The notes under the pieces: model-generated
Seen by the model: only the letters and a program-made list of their open reading frames with translations
The model's database searches: none
What the model was told of the DNA's origin: nothing
Shown here: in pieces, positions 25,067-34,496 of the stretch
How the letters are laid out: every line of letters begins with the position of its first letter
How positions within the stretch are numbered: position 1 is the first letter of the stretch
Origin: CBDDDW01 sp965226805
GTDB lineage: Bacteria; Chloroflexota; Dehalococcoidia; Lucifugimonadales; JAGWBF01
Length of the DNA: 64,000 nt
Direction: 5' to 3'
NCBI GenBank assembly: GCA_965226805.1
Contig: CBDDDW010000026.1
Coordinates: forward strand, 186,001-250,000
Program-made: the position numbers and the translations under genes

Positions 25067-26308
25067 TTAGTCTGGAGCGGAGATGGCTGGAACAGGGGAG
25101 TCAGGGGGCAGCGAGGGTTTGGTTGAGGTCTTGGGGAGCAAAAATCCGCTGATCACCAGGAACCACGACAGCGCGAAGAATATCAGAAAGCCTGGCACGA
25201 AGGTGTCAAAGCTGTCCCTGAGGTACCCCACCGCCAGGGGTGAAATGAAACCGCCGAGACCGGGCGCCGTCATGAAAAATCCCCAAACGATGGCGATCCT
25301 GATGGGCGTCATCCCGGGTAATTCCATCGGCATCGTGAGCATTGTGGGGATGTACAGCCAGGCGCCCATTCCCAGGATTATTACTGACATATATATGAGG
25401 AAGGTATTTTCCAGCGTGAACGAACCCAGGCCTCCCAGCGCAGCCATCGCACCGGGAATTATGAAGAGCATGCGCTTGGATTGCATTTTGATAGGCAGAT
25501 ATCCCCCTAATAGCACCCCGAAAACTCCCATCAAAGGTGGGATGCTGGTGACGAACCCTGCCTGGGTCAGTGACATATCCCGGGACTCGTTGTAAAAGGT
25601 AGGAAGCCACCCGATCAGAGCTAAGTACATCATGAAGCACGCCATGTCGCCGAAGCCCAGCAATAGCACAGTCCTGTTCCTGAGAACCGCCCAAATATCG
25701 CCTCGTGTAACACCGGATGGAGTACCAACGGCCGCGTCCTCTTTGGTCTTGCCCAGGATGATCCAGGCTATCGCCCCCGCCAACCCTACTCCCCCGAAAA
25801 TTCCTATGACCATTTCCCAGTCCATGGCCTCGGCAAGGGGAGCTGCAGCGGCCATAGCGATCACCATGCCCAGGGACATACAGCCCACGTTTAAACTGGT
25901 TACTATGGTGAGCTCTTTGGGCCGGAACCACTTCATGAGGAGGGGGCCGGTGGCTGGGAACATCAGCGCTACCCCTAGGCCAAAGGCGATTCGTAAAGCC
26001 AGCAACCCTTCAAAGCCGGGGGACAAGGCCGCTAAGGCCGAGGAGCCCATCAGTAACCAGCCTATAGTGTAGGCTCTGTATAGCCCAATACGCCCGAGGA
26101 GGACGCCTCCGGGCATGCCAAATATCGCGATGATCAGCAGGGGAGCCGCAACTATGAGACCGGCGGTGCCGTGGTCGATTCCGTAGTCGTCGGTGATAAG
26201 CGGGAGTAGGGGCGAGACGACCTGAAAGCCGGCGCCGGTCAGGAGGTGCCCCCACACACTGAGGCCGCCAATGACAAACCGGTAGGGACGTGTATGGGTG
26301 CTTTCCAT
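25067..26308 (-). CDS. MFS transporter (nitrate/nitrite or cyanate-type)
   Basis: An MFS protein with 12 hydrophobic segments, 413 residues from the ATG at 26308 (MESTHTRPYRFVIGG). The frame is open to an ATG at 26362. GGVLLGRIGLYRAYTIG near residue 61 matches the loop 2-3 signature, and FPATGPLLMKWFRPKELTIV near 119 resembles the CynX/NarK-like group. The C-terminus is Pro/Ser rich (KPSLPPDSP). It diverges from the LLM oxidoreductase gene across a 220-bp region. The substrate cannot be read from the sequence. Confidence 0.83.
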   Translation of the reverse strand: MESTHTRPYRFVIGGLSVWGHLLTGAGFQVVSPLLPLITDDYGIDHGTAGLIVAAPLLIIAIFGMPGGVLLGRIGLYRAYTIGWLLMGSSALAALSPGFEGLLALRIAFGLGVALMFPATGPLLMKWFRPKELTIVTSLNVGCMSLGMVIAMAAAAPLAEAMDWEMVIGIFGGVGLAGAIAWIILGKTKEDAAVGTPSGVTRGDIWAVLRNRTVLLLGFGDMACFMMYLALIGWLPTFYNESRDMSLTQAGFVTSIPPLMGVFGVLLGGYLPIKMQSKRMLFIIPGAMAALGGLGSFTLENTFLIYMSVIILGMGAWLYIPTMLTMPMELPGMTPIRIAIVWGFFMTAPGLGGFISPLAVGYLRDSFDTFVPGFLIFFALSWFLVISGFLLPKTSTKPSLPPDSPVPAISAPD

Positions 26309-26535
26309 AGTAATCGGTTCACACTCTATCTGAACACTCAGGCAGGTGCAAGGCTTTGCCATAAGAGTTCCATCGCGAAGGGTTGCCTGAGAGCGAATCT
26401 GAGTGATAATATCTCTCCATCCCCAGGGCGCGATGAGCCGATCTGGCCGAGAGATCGGGGTGGCCCGACAGTACCATTGCCACGCGCGGTCCGGGATGTA
26501 GGCTCATCGCCGCGCTGATGGAACGGAAAGCAGCT

Positions 26536-27390
26536 ATGGACATCGGAATTTTCGTTTTCGTGACCGACCAGACGGTGAATCCGGCAATCCTGGCGAGGAA
26601 GGCCGAAGAGCTGGGGTTCGAGTCCTTCTGGGTACCCGAACACGCCATACTACCCGTGCATACCAGCTCCCCATATCAAGGAGACCCAAGCGGAAGGATC
26701 CCAGATAGTTACCGCCGAGTAGCAGACCCTTTTGTGGCCCTGTCGCTGGCCGCTGCAGCCACCAAGACCATAAAGCTGGGCACTGGAATATGTCTCGTGC
26801 CGGAACGTAACCCTCTACTTCTCGCCAAAGAGGTCGCCACCCTCGACCGCTTCTCCGGTGGCCGCTTTATCTTCGGGATCGCGGCGGGTTGGCTCAAAGA
26901 GGAGTTGGAGATCATGGGAGCCGACTTCCCTCACCGCTGGACCCAGACCCGAGAGGCCGTCGAGGCGATGAAGGAGCTGTGGACTAAGGACGAGGCTGAG
27001 TATCACGGCAAATACTATGACTTTCCGCCTGTGGTCTCTCTCCCAAAGCCGGCCCAGAAGCCCTATCCGCCTATCTACCTGGGCGGGAACGCCAAGAATG
27101 TCTTCAAGAGGGTGGTGGGATGGGGGGATGGCTGGATGCCGAGCCGCGTCCCCATCGAAGGCATGAAGGAAGGCTGTGCCACCATAAGAGAGCTAGCCGA
27201 CAGCGCGGGCCGGGACCCCGGCTCCATCGGGGTACACGCCTTTGGTCAGTCGGGCTTGTACAAAGACCGGGACACCCTGAAGGAGATGGAAGATTTCGGG
27301 ATTAACAGGACGACTATCTGGCTGGACAATCATACCGACGAGAAGGAAGCCCTGAAAGAGCTTGAAGAGACGGCACGACAAGTCCTGTGA
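26536..27390 (+). CDS. LLM-class (luciferase-like) F420/FMN-dependent oxidoreductase
   Basis: A 284-residue bacterial-luciferase-fold enzyme. The N-terminus MDIGIFVFVTDQ is followed by ARKAEELGFESFWVPEH, the block TIKLGTGICLVPERNP, the typical ATLDRFSGGRFIFGIAAGW, and the late WGDGWMPSR. This layout fits the F420-dependent subgroup, which oxidises or reduces small organic substrates. The start at 26536 is chosen because the conserved strand begins at this Met; the frame is open to 26518. The divergent neighbour is an MFS transporter, so the two may handle one compound. Confidence 0.88.
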   Translation: MDIGIFVFVTDQTVNPAILARKAEELGFESFWVPEHAILPVHTSSPYQGDPSGRIPDSYRRVADPFVALSLAAAATKTIKLGTGICLVPERNPLLLAKEVATLDRFSGGRFIFGIAAGWLKEELEIMGADFPHRWTQTREAVEAMKELWTKDEAEYHGKYYDFPPVVSLPKPAQKPYPPIYLGGNAKNVFKRVVGWGDGWMPSRVPIEGMKEGCATIRELADSAGRDPGSIGVHAFGQSGLYKDRDTLKEMEDFGINRTTIWLDNHTDEKEALKELEETARQVL

Positions 27391-27644
27391 GGCAGCTGTC
27401 TGAGGTAGCGGCTCAAGACCGAGAGCGGCGCTCGAACATAGGGAAGAATCAAACTGATGCGCGCTTGACATGGCATAGTGTTCCATATTGTTTCTTAGTG
27501 ATGTATAATATCGCAAACCTGTTGGTTCAGATAGTACATCAGCCCGGGCTCACGTTTGATCTGTCCCCCGCGGTGGAGAGACAGCGTACGAGCACCGGAT
27601 CCGCTGAAGGGGTGGGTTAGCTGTGCTATGTAGGAGTTTTAGAA
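27391..27644 (+). promoter_or_regulatory. Upstream region of radical SAM-fabF-recJ run
   Basis: This 254-bp gap contains TTGACA at 27465-27470 and TATAAT at 27504-27509. They are too far apart to be one promoter, but each may serve with a weaker partner. The stretch 27470-27515 is AT-rich against the local background. No gene is seen. Confidence 0.4.
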
Positions 27645-29423
27645 ATGTCTAGGGCAAAGCGCGTAGTTCTGGTGCAGCCGGAGTCGGAAGGGGGGAACTT
27701 CGAATACGTCGCGATCCCCAGGCAGGGGATGCTCTTTCTGTCCGCCGCCCTCAAGCAGTGGAAGGGCCCCTACCTGTACGATACAGAGATTTGGTTCGAA
27801 CACCGCAGCGGGCGCATCGACCCGGACTCGGACCTGGACGGCGTGGATATCCTGATGATAACCGGGCTCATCAACGAGGCCCCCAGGGCTTACGAGATCG
27901 GCAGGCTCGCCCGGGAGTACCATCCAGAGCTGGCCATAGTCGGCGGGGGACCTCAGATGAGCCCTCTTCCCGAGGAGGCTATACGGGAAGGGAACCTGGA
28001 TGTAGTGGTCAACAGGGAAGGGGAGGACATTATCGGCCAGCTCGCCGACGTTCTTCTAACCTACAAGGGCGCCAGTCTGGACGTTTCCCTGAACAAGATT
28101 CCGGGAATCTCATTCGTCAGGGACGGGAATCTCATTCAGACTCCGAGGAAGGGCGTAATCGCTCCAGATTTCGTGGACCTTCCCGATTTTCGCGCGATTC
28201 GAGACCTGACTCCCGGCAATCCTATGGCAGGCGGTGTTCTCGAAACGGTGAGGGGCTGTACCGAGAAGTGTACCTACTGCCAGGTGATACAGCAGTTCCT
28301 GGGATACCGCCTCGTCAAGCGTGGGACCGAGATCAAGCGTCTCCGCCAGCTGCGTCAGCTGGCGGCCGATGGCTTGATTCACACTTCGAGAGACGGCCGT
28401 TTCAGCGTCTTTATCTCCGATGACCTGCACCCGCCGCCTCTCAGAGCGGTCAAGTACAGGGACGAGCGACTGGAGAGGCTAAAGGGTTGGAAGGGCCACA
28501 CCGACGACATGTACATGATAGCCCAGGCCAGGGGCGAGATCGGCCAGGATCCGGAGCTTGCTGGTGCGATGCGGGACGCGGGCATCCAGATGCTGTACAT
28601 CGGGGTGGAGTCGGACAACGCAGAAAATCTCAAGCTGGTCAAGAAGCGGCAGGACCCCGGCCAGATGCACAAGGACCTCTCCGCCCTGAACCAGCAGGGG
28701 TTTACTATTGTAGCAATGACCATAATCGGATTGCCCTACGATACCGAAGAGGGCATCATGAAGATGGCCGATTGGGTAACCGGTATCAGCAAGTACCAGA
28801 CGGCGAACCTCCTGACCCCGCTGCCGGCGACCTCCAACTGGTCCGGGCTCGTGCCCCTGGACGCCGACGGCAACGAGCTGGCCGAGGGCCAGATGCGTCC
28901 CTATCACCTGTACACCGGACGCCAGTTGGTATACAAGGACGAGCGATGGAGCATGCAGGAATCCCGGGAGCTTTTCGACCGCTACCACGCCAAACTGAGT
29001 CCCATCGATAAGCTGTATGAGCGGGTCTTCCGGCTGATGCTGTCGCCCCGTTTCCAACTGTCCACAACCGGGAGAGAGCTGAACGGGGCGATATCGGCCC
29101 GAATCAATGAGTTCAGTGAAGTTCTCAGGACCCTGTCCGACTCCTCGAAGGAGCTGCCCGAGGCGCTGTCCTCCCGAATGCACGAGATGACCGTTGCCCT
29201 AGGGAAATACCGCACACAGCTGGCTTCCACTGGTAAGGAGGTCCCTGAGGTTATCTCTGCCCGCGTAAGCGAAGCGAGCGAAGCGGTGAAAAAGTATAGG
29301 CAGCAGATAGCGATTACCGGCAGAGAGATCAGCGAGACCGTCGCCCTCCGCATAAACGAAGTCAACGAGACCCTGATGAGCCTGTCGGACCTGTCCAGAA
29401 AAGCTGTCCAGTCCAGCGAATAG
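27645..29423 (+). CDS. B12-binding radical SAM protein with repeated helical C-terminus
   Basis: A 592-residue protein. The N-terminal region (1-~180) resembles a cobalamin-binding domain with LAIVGGGPQMSPLPEEAI near residue 95. The cluster motif CTEKCTYC is near residue 207, and the SAM barrel continues with QMLYIGVESDNAENLKLV and MTIIGLPYDTEEGIMK. Beyond ~residue 465 the protein holds three related helical units of about 37 residues, each with a TGRE/TGKE-type start, an ISARI/ISARV-like core and a run of charged residues (ISARINEF, ISARVSEA, VALRINEV). This tail is not usual in the family. It is co-directional with fabF, 20 bp upstream, hinting at lipid or fatty-acid modification. Confidence 0.85.
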   Translation: MSRAKRVVLVQPESEGGNFEYVAIPRQGMLFLSAALKQWKGPYLYDTEIWFEHRSGRIDPDSDLDGVDILMITGLINEAPRAYEIGRLAREYHPELAIVGGGPQMSPLPEEAIREGNLDVVVNREGEDIIGQLADVLLTYKGASLDVSLNKIPGISFVRDGNLIQTPRKGVIAPDFVDLPDFRAIRDLTPGNPMAGGVLETVRGCTEKCTYCQVIQQFLGYRLVKRGTEIKRLRQLRQLAADGLIHTSRDGRFSVFISDDLHPPPLRAVKYRDERLERLKGWKGHTDDMYMIAQARGEIGQDPELAGAMRDAGIQMLYIGVESDNAENLKLVKKRQDPGQMHKDLSALNQQGFTIVAMTIIGLPYDTEEGIMKMADWVTGISKYQTANLLTPLPATSNWSGLVPLDADGNELAEGQMRPYHLYTGRQLVYKDERWSMQESRELFDRYHAKLSPIDKLYERVFRLMLSPRFQLSTTGRELNGAISARINEFSEVLRTLSDSSKELPEALSSRMHEMTVALGKYRTQLASTGKEVPEVISARVSEASEAVKKYRQQIAITGREISETVALRINEVNETLMSLSDLSRKAVQSSE

Positions 29424-29443
29424 CGAGAGAGATCGATTCGATA

Positions 29444-30700
29444 ATGGCGGAACGGGCGAGGGGCCGGGTATTCGTCACTGGACTGGGTATCGTAAGTCCC
29501 TTGGGTCTGGACGTTGCCTCAACCTGGCGGGCATTAGTAGACGGCGTATCGGGAATAGACTACATCACCGCCTTCGATCTGGAAGGCTTCGAGACTCGGT
29601 TCGCTGCGGAAGTAAAGGGCTTTGACCCCGGCAATTACCTGGAGAAAAAAGAGGCGCGCCGAATGGACCGGTTCGCCCAGTTCGCCGCCGTGGCAGCGTG
29701 TCAGGCCCTGGAGCAGGCGGATCTCAAGCCGAAAGCAGTAGACTCTTACCGTGTCGCCGCCATAGTTGGCAGCGGCATAGGCGGCATAATCACCCTTTCC
29801 CAGCAATACGAAGTCCTCAAAGAGAAGGGACCTCGTCGGGTGACCCCATTCCTGATACCTATGATGCTCGCCGACATGGCGCCCGCCCAGGTCTCCATGA
29901 TCACCGGCGCTACCGGCGCCAATTACTGTCCTGTTTCCTCCTGTTCCAGCGGCGCAGACGCCATAGGACAGGGCCTGGGGATGTTGAGCAGGGATGAAGC
30001 GGACGTGGTGATCGCCGGGGGCGCCGAGGCGCCAATATGTCCCATCGCTGTTGCGGGCTTCAACTCCTTACGGGCTTTGTCCAGGTACAATGAGGATCCC
30101 AAGAAGGCAAGCCGTCCCTTCGATGCCAGAAGGGACGGCTTTGTCATAGGAGAGGGAGCCACTATCCTGATCCTGGAAAGCCACGAGAGCATGGAGAGAA
30201 GAGGGGTAAGCCCGTTGGCGGAACTAGTGGGGTATGGGGCCACCTCGGACGCCCACCACGTCACCGAACCCTCCCCCAACGGCCATAGGGCAGCCGAAGC
30301 GATGAAGCTTGCCATGCGAAGGGCTGGGGTGACGCCTGAGGAGATCGACTACATAAACGCCCACGGCACCTCAACCCCTCTCAATGACCGGCACGAGACT
30401 CAAGCCATAAAATCCGCCCTAGGGGAGGAAGCCTACCGCATTCCCATCAGCTCCACCAAGTCCATGACCGGACATCTGCTTGGCGCGGGTGGAGCCCTGG
30501 AAGCCGCTGCGTGTGTCATGGCCATTAGAGACGGTGTTATACCCCCCACGATAAACCTGGAGCAGCCGGATCCGGAATGCGATCTGGACTACAGCCCCTG
30601 TGTTTCCCGTCCGAAACAGATACGGATCGCCATGAGCAACTCCTTCGGTTTCGGAGGGCACAACTCGGTCCTCATCTTTTCTTCCGCCGACTCGGTTTAA
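29444..30700 (+). CDS. fabF: 3-oxoacyl-[acyl-carrier-protein] synthase II
   Basis: A 418-residue condensing enzyme that elongates acyl chains on ACP. The catalytic triad is visible: Cys in CPVSSCSSGADAIGQG (near residue 168), His in NAHGTSTPLND (near 307), His in KSMTGHLLGAGG (near 344). The start RVFVTGLGIVSPLG and the ending NSFGFGGHNSVLIF are typical. Length is normal. It sits between a radical SAM gene and recJ; no acpP or fabD is seen, so it is not in a fab cluster here and may serve a special pathway. Confidence 0.93.
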   Translation: MAERARGRVFVTGLGIVSPLGLDVASTWRALVDGVSGIDYITAFDLEGFETRFAAEVKGFDPGNYLEKKEARRMDRFAQFAAVAACQALEQADLKPKAVDSYRVAAIVGSGIGGIITLSQQYEVLKEKGPRRVTPFLIPMMLADMAPAQVSMITGATGANYCPVSSCSSGADAIGQGLGMLSRDEADVVIAGGAEAPICPIAVAGFNSLRALSRYNEDPKKASRPFDARRDGFVIGEGATILILESHESMERRGVSPLAELVGYGATSDAHHVTEPSPNGHRAAEAMKLAMRRAGVTPEEIDYINAHGTSTPLNDRHETQAIKSALGEEAYRIPISSTKSMTGHLLGAGGALEAAACVMAIRDGVIPPTINLEQPDPECDLDYSPCVSRPKQIRIAMSNSFGFGGHNSVLIFSSADSV

Positions 30701-30729
30701 TCGGTCCCCGGGTCTTACGGGGCCAGGAG

Positions 30730-32409
30730 ATGCCTGTGGTTAGAGAGTGGAAGCTCCGTCCGTCCGTTTCCGGAGATACGCTGGAAAACGCAGACCTTCC
30801 TCCCATCGTTGCTCGTTTGCTGAATAGCCGGGGCGTCACCGACCGGTCCGAGCTAGATTCATTCCTAAATCCAATCCTGCACGAACCCTCACTCCTCCCG
30901 GGAATGGAGGAGGCCACTGATCGTCTGCGATCCGCCATCGACGAGGGGGAGACCGTAGGCATCTTCGGCGATTTCGATGTGGACGGCGTGACCAGCACGG
31001 CGCTGATGGCGCAGGGCTGTACCGACCTGGGGCTGAAAGTCGTGCCGTACATTCCCGACCGGATGACCGAAGGCCACGGGTTGAACGAGGCCGCCATCCT
31101 GACGCTGAGAGAACAGGGAGTGTCCGTCCTTGTGACTGTGGACTGTGGGATAACCTCCACCAAGGAGGTCATCCTAGCTCGGGAGCTTGGGATGGACGTG
31201 ATCATCACCGACCACCATGTGCCGCCGGCATCTCTCCCGCCAGCCACAGCCATCGTGAGCTCGAAACTCGACCGCTCGGAATATCCGTTCCCGGACCTTT
31301 CAGGAGCCGGCCTGGCGCTAAAGCTAATGGAGGGCCTCCACGAGGTCCTTCAACGGCCTTGGAAGCGGAATCTGCTGGAGCTAGCTGCGCTGAGCACGGT
31401 AGCCGACATGGTGCCGCTCAGAGGCGAAAACCGCTATCTGGTCAGGGAGGGCCTCAAGGAGCTAAGGAACACCCATAGGCCGGGCCTTTCAGCGCTATAC
31501 AGACATGCCGGAGTTCGGCCTGAGTCCATCGATACCGAGACCATCTCCTTCCTGATCGCGCCCCGGCTCAATGCCGCTGGCAGAATGGAGCATGCCTCCA
31601 CTGCCTACCGGATTCTACTGACCGAGTCGGCGGGCGAAGCGGATGACCTGGCGGCCCACCTGGAGACTCTCAACCGGCAGCGCCAGGAGCGTACGGCCGA
31701 GGCCTGGGCTCGGGCTCGAGACACGGTGTCGGCCTGGGATTCGCTTCCAGCGGTCATTTTGGTGAGTGACGACCGGCTTAGCCCTGGAATCGCGGGTCTG
31801 GTGGCCAGCAGGCTCGTGGAAGAGTTCCACAGGCCTGCGATCGCTGTGTCAATCATGGAGGGTGTAGCACGAGCCAGCGCCCGCAGCATACGGGAAGTTG
31901 ATCTGGTCAAGGACGTCCTCGCCCATTGTGAGGACCTTTTCACCCGCCATGGAGGCCATCCCATGGCGGCTGGATTTGAGATGCCACATGAGAACCTGAC
32001 GCGCCTGCAAGACCGGCTGGAACGCCTGGGGGAAGAGAGCCTTGCCGACCTTGACGTGGCCTCTAGCCTCTACTTTGATGCCGAGGTCCCCTTTGAAAAA
32101 CTGCCGGGCGAAACCTTTCGATGGCTCAAGCGACTGGAGCCCTTTGGCGTGGACAATCCGACGCCGGCATTCCTGACCCGCAACCTTCGGCCTGTGGGCG
32201 CGCGCCCCGTGGGCCGCCAGGGCCAGCATCTGCGGCTCAAGCTAAAAGAGGATCGGATGGTCTGGGACGCCATGGCTTTCCGGATGTGGGACCGATGGGT
32301 GCCCGACACACCCCTACTCGATGTGGTCTACAACATTGGTATCGACTGGCGTGGCGGTACGGAGGTACTGGGGCTCACCGTACTGGATTTTCGGCCTTCA
32401 TCCAGCTAG
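30730..32409 (+). CDS. recJ: Single-stranded-DNA-specific exonuclease
   Basis: A 559-residue RecJ. The DHH phosphoesterase motifs are GIFGDFDVDGVTSTALM (near 79-95), LVTVDCGIT and VIITDHHVPP (near 160), and DHHA1 follows with SVLVSD-like ILVSDDRLSPGIAGLVASRL and the GGHPMAAGF block. It degrades ssDNA 5' to 3' in recombination and mismatch repair. The start at 30730 is chosen for GGCCAGGAG ahead of it and the conserved WKL start; an upstream frame runs back into fabF. Tail-to-head with fabF, gap 29 bp. Confidence 0.93.
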   Translation: MPVVREWKLRPSVSGDTLENADLPPIVARLLNSRGVTDRSELDSFLNPILHEPSLLPGMEEATDRLRSAIDEGETVGIFGDFDVDGVTSTALMAQGCTDLGLKVVPYIPDRMTEGHGLNEAAILTLREQGVSVLVTVDCGITSTKEVILARELGMDVIITDHHVPPASLPPATAIVSSKLDRSEYPFPDLSGAGLALKLMEGLHEVLQRPWKRNLLELAALSTVADMVPLRGENRYLVREGLKELRNTHRPGLSALYRHAGVRPESIDTETISFLIAPRLNAAGRMEHASTAYRILLTESAGEADDLAAHLETLNRQRQERTAEAWARARDTVSAWDSLPAVILVSDDRLSPGIAGLVASRLVEEFHRPAIAVSIMEGVARASARSIREVDLVKDVLAHCEDLFTRHGGHPMAAGFEMPHENLTRLQDRLERLGEESLADLDVASSLYFDAEVPFEKLPGETFRWLKRLEPFGVDNPTPAFLTRNLRPVGARPVGRQGQHLRLKLKEDRMVWDAMAFRMWDRWVPDTPLLDVVYNIGIDWRGGTEVLGLTVLDFRPSSS

Positions 32410-32438
32410 TTGCCCGACCGCTGGGACGCCGGGCGACC

Positions 32439-32447
32439 TGATATAAT
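32439..32447 (+). promoter_or_regulatory. Extended -10 promoter placing TSS at or near the nfi ATG
   Basis: TGATATAAT is a TG-extended -10. The hexamer ends 6 bp before the nfi ATG at 32454, so transcription would begin at about the A of the start codon. That would make the mRNA leaderless or nearly so. No -35 is seen. Confidence 0.45.
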
Positions 32448-32453
32448 GGTCTC

Positions 32454-33164
32454 ATGAACCTGCGCCGTCTGCATTCCTGGGGCGTGAGCGTCCAGGAGGC
32501 CAGGGAAATACAGCGTAAATTAGCCGCGGTCGTGTCCTGCCACAGCGCGATCGTTAGTGAGCCCCGGCGCATCGCCGGGCTGGACATCTCTCCGCCCGAC
32601 GCCACGGGCACTGTTCGGGCTGCGGCGGTCATCTTGAGCTACCCCACCCTTGAGATCGAGGAGCTGAGTGTGGCGGAGGGGAATCCGGGTTTTCCGTATA
32701 TCCCTGGGTATCTCTCTTTCCGGGAGACCCCAGTGCTGACTGATGCGCTGGAGAGATTGAAGCTGAGTCCCGACATCATCGTTACCGATGGACATGGCAT
32801 GGCCCATCCCAGGCGTTTCGGCCTGGCCTGTCACATCGGTCTGATTACGGATACGCCGACCATCGGGTGCGCCAAGTCTGTGCTCATCGGCAAGCATGGG
32901 CCCCTGGGTGAGGAAGCGGGATCGCGGGCTGATATGCTGGACAGGGAAGAGGTGGTCGGAATGGCACTCAGGACACGGACCGGAGTGAGGCCGGTGTATG
33001 TCTCAGTGGGACACAAGGTCGACCTGCAAACGGCGGCGGACTGGGCGCTCGCTTGCTGCAGGGGCAAGCGGCTCCCCGAGACCACCAGGATGGCCCACAA
33101 GGCAGCCGCAGGCCAAATTGCCCCAAGAGAGAGCGTGCCCAACGGAAGTGAAGCTGAAGGTTAG
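32454..33164 (+). CDS. nfi: Deoxyribonuclease V (endonuclease V)
   Basis: A 236-residue enzyme that nicks DNA 3' to deaminated adenine (hypoxanthine). Blocks seen are RIAGLDISPP (first metal Asp), GFPYIPGYLSFRE with its Glu, and TDGHGMAHPRRFGLACHIGL with the late Asp, followed by IGCAKSVLIG. Length is normal. No strong Shine-Dalgarno is present, in line with a leaderless start. The prfB gene begins 27 bp downstream. Confidence 0.9.
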   Translation: MNLRRLHSWGVSVQEAREIQRKLAAVVSCHSAIVSEPRRIAGLDISPPDATGTVRAAAVILSYPTLEIEELSVAEGNPGFPYIPGYLSFRETPVLTDALERLKLSPDIIVTDGHGMAHPRRFGLACHIGLITDTPTIGCAKSVLIGKHGPLGEEAGSRADMLDREEVVGMALRTRTGVRPVYVSVGHKVDLQTAADWALACCRGKRLPETTRMAHKAAAGQIAPRESVPNGSEAEG

Positions 33165-33191
33165 TGAAAAAGACGTCGAGAGGTGTAGGTT

Positions 33192-34293
33192 ATGCAAGAC
33201 ATCAGGGGCAATTTAGCTGAGATGGGCCGGAGGATCGAAGAAGCCCTGGTACGTCTTTGACATCCCGGACAAAGAGCATCAGATAGCTAGGCTAGAGCAG
33301 TCGGCAGCGGCTGCGTCTTTTTGGGATGACTCCCAGGATGCTCAGAGGCAGATGCAGCGTCTGGCCAGGCTAAAGGAGACAGTCGAGCTGTGGCGGGAAC
33401 TTGCGGGACACACAGAGTCCCTCCTTGAGCTGACCGACCTGGCCATCGTTGAGGGGGACACCTCGCTGGAGCACCAGTTGAGGTCCGAGACCGAGGAGGT
33501 CGCCCGCGCCCTTGAGCAGGAAGAGTTCAAGCTGACCCTCTCCGGGCCTTACGACGACCGTGTGGCGATCCTCTCGGTGCACGCAGGCGCCGGAGGCACC
33601 GAATCCCAGGACTGGGCCCAGATGCTGCTGAGAATGTACATCAGATGGGCGGAGATCGGGAAGCGCCGCACGCAAATTCTGGATACCTCCTATGGGGAAG
33701 AGGCAGGGGTAAAGAGCGCAACGCTTGAGATCGAAGGGCCATACGCCTTGGGTTACCTGCAGGCAGAGAGGGGGGTCCATAGGCTGGTGAGGCTCTCCCC
33801 TTTTGACGCTAACCATCTGAGGCATACTTCCTTTGCCCTCGTGGAGGTGCTTCCCGGCGCCGAGGAAGACCCTGAGATCAGCGTGAAACCAGACGAGATA
33901 AAGGAGGAATTCTTCCGCTCCAGCGGGCCGGGGGGCCAGAATGTTCAAAAGGTGGCGTCGGCGGTCCGGCTGACCCACCTGCCGACCGGCATCGTGGTTG
34001 GCTGTCAGAACGAGCGGTCACAACATCAGAATCGAGAGTTCGCCATGAAGATCCTCATGGCGCGGCTTCTGGAAAGACAGGTGAAGGAGAGGGCGGAGGA
34101 GATGGCTCGAATCAAAGGTCAGCATATCTCCGCCGAGTGGGGCAACCAGATAAGAAGCTACGTCCTGCACCCGTACAAGAGCGTGAAGGACCACCGCACG
34201 GGATTACAGTCCAGCGACCCTGAGGGCGTGCTGGATGGGAAACTAGATGAGTTCATCAAGGCGTATCTGCTTTACGCCGTGGGCAAGGACTAG
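33192..34293 (+). CDS. prfB: Peptide chain release factor 2 with programmed +1 frameshift
   Basis: ATG 33192 opens a 22-codon frame that ends at the TGA at 33258-33260, in the context CGT-CTT-TGA-C. The +1 frame continues from GAC 33259 without a break to 34293, giving 366 residues. This is the classic RF2 autoregulatory shift: low RF2 lets the ribosome slip at CTT-TGA. The body has the RF2 stop-codon tripeptide SPF in RLSPFDANHLRHTSF and the GGQ motif in SSGPGGQNVQKV. The usual internal Shine-Dalgarno just before CTT is weak here. The rest of the protein is normal in length. Confidence 0.95.
33255..33260 (+). promoter_or_regulatory. prfB frameshift site CTTTGA
   Basis: CTT at 33255-33257 (P site) is followed by the in-frame TGA at 33258-33260 and then C, the standard +1 recoding context of RF2 genes. 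Codon 22 is the shift codon. Confidence 0.92.
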
Positions 34294-34335
34294 CTGCTGG
34301 TCAACTGATGTCTGACAAGTCATTGCCACGAAAGT

Positions 34336-34474
34336 GTCATTCTGAGCCGCAGGCGAAGAATCTGGTGCGGGGGTGGTGAGACGCCCAACCAACCAGTCCC
34401 TTCGCTCCGCTCAAGGGTGACAAAGGTGCCGGCATTTCCATTCTTGGTGCTACGGGTGCCAGTACCAGAATGAC
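34336..34474. repeat. Repeat B copy 2, MITE-like element
   Basis: GTCATTCTG (34336-34344) and CAGAATGAC (34466-34474) are perfect 9-bp inverted ends of a 139-bp element. The inner part 34336-34431 matches repeat B at 1513-1596 in its ends and in GAAGAATCT and CCTTCGCTCCGCTCA. It lies between the convergent ends of prfB and ribBA and carries no gene. Confidence 0.7.
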
Positions 34475-34496
34475 GAGGGCCTAACGTCGCCGAGGA

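Noticed and set aside
27465..27509. TTGACA and TATAAT as one promoter
   Set aside because: The spacing is 33 bp, twice the usual distance.
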